Below, one piece after another: positions 42,556-43,865 of a stretch of DNA of 43,865 nt. The notes under the pieces were generated by a model. The model was not told the DNA's origin and did no database searches. It saw only the letters and a list, made by a program, of their open reading frames with translations. Both the position numbers and the translations under genes were made by a program. The stretch covers positions 1 through 43,865 of the forward strand of contig CABSKX010000014.1 of assembly GCA_902478365.1 (NCBI GenBank), in the 5' to 3' direction. Numbering within the stretch: the stretch's first letter is position 1; every line of letters begins with the position of its first letter. Source of the DNA: an uncultured Collinsella sp. Lineage in GTDB: Bacteria; Actinomycetota; Coriobacteriia; Coriobacteriales; Coriobacteriaceae.

Positions 42556-43865
42556 TTATTGGATCTTAGTTCCACAATCGGGGCAGAATTTGGTCCCTTC
42601 CGGCAACTCGGCTCCGCAGCTCGGGCACCTTGGCGAGGTCAACCGGTTCCCGCACTCAAGGCAGAACTTGGCACCGACCGGGTTAAGATGCCCACACGCC
42701 AAACACGCAACACCCTGCTCGAGCTTTTGTCCGCATTCCAGGCAGAACTTAGCACCCATCGGATTAACGTTTCCGCAACCGGGACACACGAGACCGTTTT
42801 GCATACCTGCGGACGCGGAAGCCGTTCCAACCATGGGAGCAACAGCGCCCATGGTCTGGTTGGCCAAGTTGGAGAAGCCAGCTCCAAATGCACCGCCCAT
42901 GCCAACGCCCATGCCGAGTCCCATGCCGGCTCCCATGAGGCCCGATGCGGCACTCCCCTCATTGCCCGCAGCACTCTCCATTACGTCCATGCCGCGCTCC
43001 TGCTGATAGTTGTAGCCTTCGCGCGCACGCTTCCTGGCAAGTGCCTCGGACTCGATGTCCATCTGGGCAGCGTTACCCTGTGCCTCGAGAATGCTCCGCT
43101 TACGCTGGATCTTCATCTCGTTGATGGCGGCAAGATCCTCTTCGAAGGGCTTGATGCTGTTGAACGAGAAGTTATCGAGTGTGAGACCAAACTCATCGAA
43201 ATAGTTAACGAGCTTGACCTGCATCTGAGACGAGAAGTCGCTCAGATGCGTCGCAATTTTAAGAACGGAAACCTCCTGGTCAACAATCGCCTTAGCAAGC
43301 AAGTCGGGAACATACTCAAGGATTTTTGCCCGCATAAAGGAGGTAAGTTCTTCTCGTGTATAGCGATCTCGCGTGCCCACGACCTTAACAAGGAACTTCC
43401 TCGCCTGAATGGGAACCAGACTCGAGTCATTCTGCTCGATATGCGCACCGAATAAACCAAAGGCACGAACGTGAACGTTAACGTCTTCCTCAGGGTCTTG
43501 GACGATGATGGGCTCGGTCGTGCCCCAGCGCAGCTCGTTCATGTAGTTGGTATTGATAAAGTACACAACGGAATGGAACGCCGAGCTACCGCCGGTAAGC
43601 GAATGGGCGGCATTGCGAAACGGGGCGAATCGGCTGTCACCCGTGTCGAGCTTGATCTCGCACGGACCGACAAACACGCTTACCTGAGAATCGCCGGCAC
43701 CCGTAGCGTCGGTAGAACTGCCCGCCCCCATATTGTTGGTAAAAACGGCAATCTGTGACTGCGCGACCTGGAGATAGGACCCGTTGGGAAAATCCTCGTA
43801 GGGATAGCGGGGTTGATTTTCAATCTCAACGCAACAGCCTGAACGGACCCCGCGTTTCCGCAGCT
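42556..43865 (-). CDS. SPFH-domain protein with three zinc ribbons, 5' end missing
   Basis: The open frame continues past the ATG at 43731 to the window edge (ENQPRYPYEDFPNGSYLQVA in frame), so the gene is cut at its 5' end. The visible 436 residues comprise an SPFH/Band-7 domain of the YdjI type (SQIAVFTNN near the edge, VSVFVGPCEIKLDTGD, YFINTNYMNELRWGT) and a helical stretch (EMKIQRKRSILEAQGNAAQM). A Gly/Met/Ala-rich linker follows. Three double-CxxC zinc ribbons come last: CPGCG/CLECG, CLACG/CLECG, CPSCG/CPDCG. In Bacillus, YdjI-type proteins assemble at the membrane with YdjG and YdjH during envelope stress. No PspA-like gene is visible here, but it could lie upstream of the window. Confidence 0.9.
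   Translation of the reverse strand, partial: LRKRGVRSGCCVEIENQPRYPYEDFPNGSYLQVAQSQIAVFTNNMGAGSSTDATGAGDSQVSVFVGPCEIKLDTGDSRFAPFRNAAHSLTGGSSAFHSVVYFINTNYMNELRWGTTEPIIVQDPEEDVNVHVRAFGLFGAHIEQNDSSLVPIQARKFLVKVVGTRDRYTREELTSFMRAKILEYVPDLLAKAIVDQEVSVLKIATHLSDFSSQMQVKLVNYFDEFGLTLDNFSFNSIKPFEEDLAAINEMKIQRKRSILEAQGNAAQMDIESEALARKRAREGYNYQQERGMDVMESAAGNEGSAASGLMGAGMGLGMGVGMGGAFGAGFSNLANQTMGAVAPMVGTASASAGMQNGLVCPGCGNVNPMGAKFCLECGQKLEQGVACLACGHLNPVGAKFCLECGNRLTSPRCPSCGAELPEGTKFCPDCGTKIQ

Overview
The window reads as chromosomal DNA of a high-GC, Gram-positive member of the Coriobacteriia, most likely Collinsella or a close relative. This is an inference from several signs: GC-rich housekeeping genes, surface proteins ending in LAxTGD sorting signals, a LuxR-type regulator fused to a many-pass membrane domain, a fused FolP-FolK protein, and dense GGGGACAG-type intergenic palindromes. 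No database search was possible.

Layout. 1-5.9 kb: the 3'-truncated initiator tRNA-Met, coaX, a DUF4143-type AAA ATPase bracketed by three copies of one palindrome, then a leftward group of sir2, folP-folK and a degenerate biotin-ligase-like gene. 6.0-10.6 kb: exonuclease III, a 0.5 kb gene-free stretch holding two large inverted repeats, and a leftward ECF transporter (T, fused A-A, S). 10.8-16 kb: the familiar glmU-prs-pth order, but prs and pth are separated by about 1.8 kb containing two 0.2 kb elements with shared terminal inverted repeats around an AbiEi/nuclease-like gene. 16.3-18.6 kb: an NfnAB-type flavoprotein pair. 18.6-31.4 kb: a surface-protein island with three leftward LAxTG-anchored proteins (2200, 664 and 548 aa) and a divergent membrane LuxR regulator. 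Each surface gene carries the same GGTTC/GAACC operator upstream, and two have 40-bp-period arrays of alternating inverted repeats at their 3' ends. 31.4-35.2 kb: a cytidylate-kinase-like gene and a complete polar amino-acid ABC transporter. 35.4-38.8 kb: a YqeY-like protein, a PpiC foldase, a PTS IIA protein and a RelB/PIN toxin-antitoxin pair. 39.0-43.9 kb: a lower-GC leftward operon with an SPFH protein carrying three zinc ribbons (cut by the window edge), a four-helix membrane protein, a zinc-ribbon protein, a coiled-coil membrane protein and a small acidic protein. It resembles the YdjGHI part of the Bacillus ydjFGHI membrane-stress operon.

How it works together. Most of the window is metabolism and cell-envelope supply: CoA, folate, UDP-GlcNAc, PRPP, amino-acid uptake and vitamin-type uptake. 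The parts most likely to be new are the putative LuxR-controlled surface-protein regulon with its repeat arrays, the element-bracketed nuclease-like gene between prs and pth, and the SPFH/zinc-ribbon membrane operon. Small palindromes are scattered between genes throughout, and one sits exactly between an operator and a ribosome-binding site.
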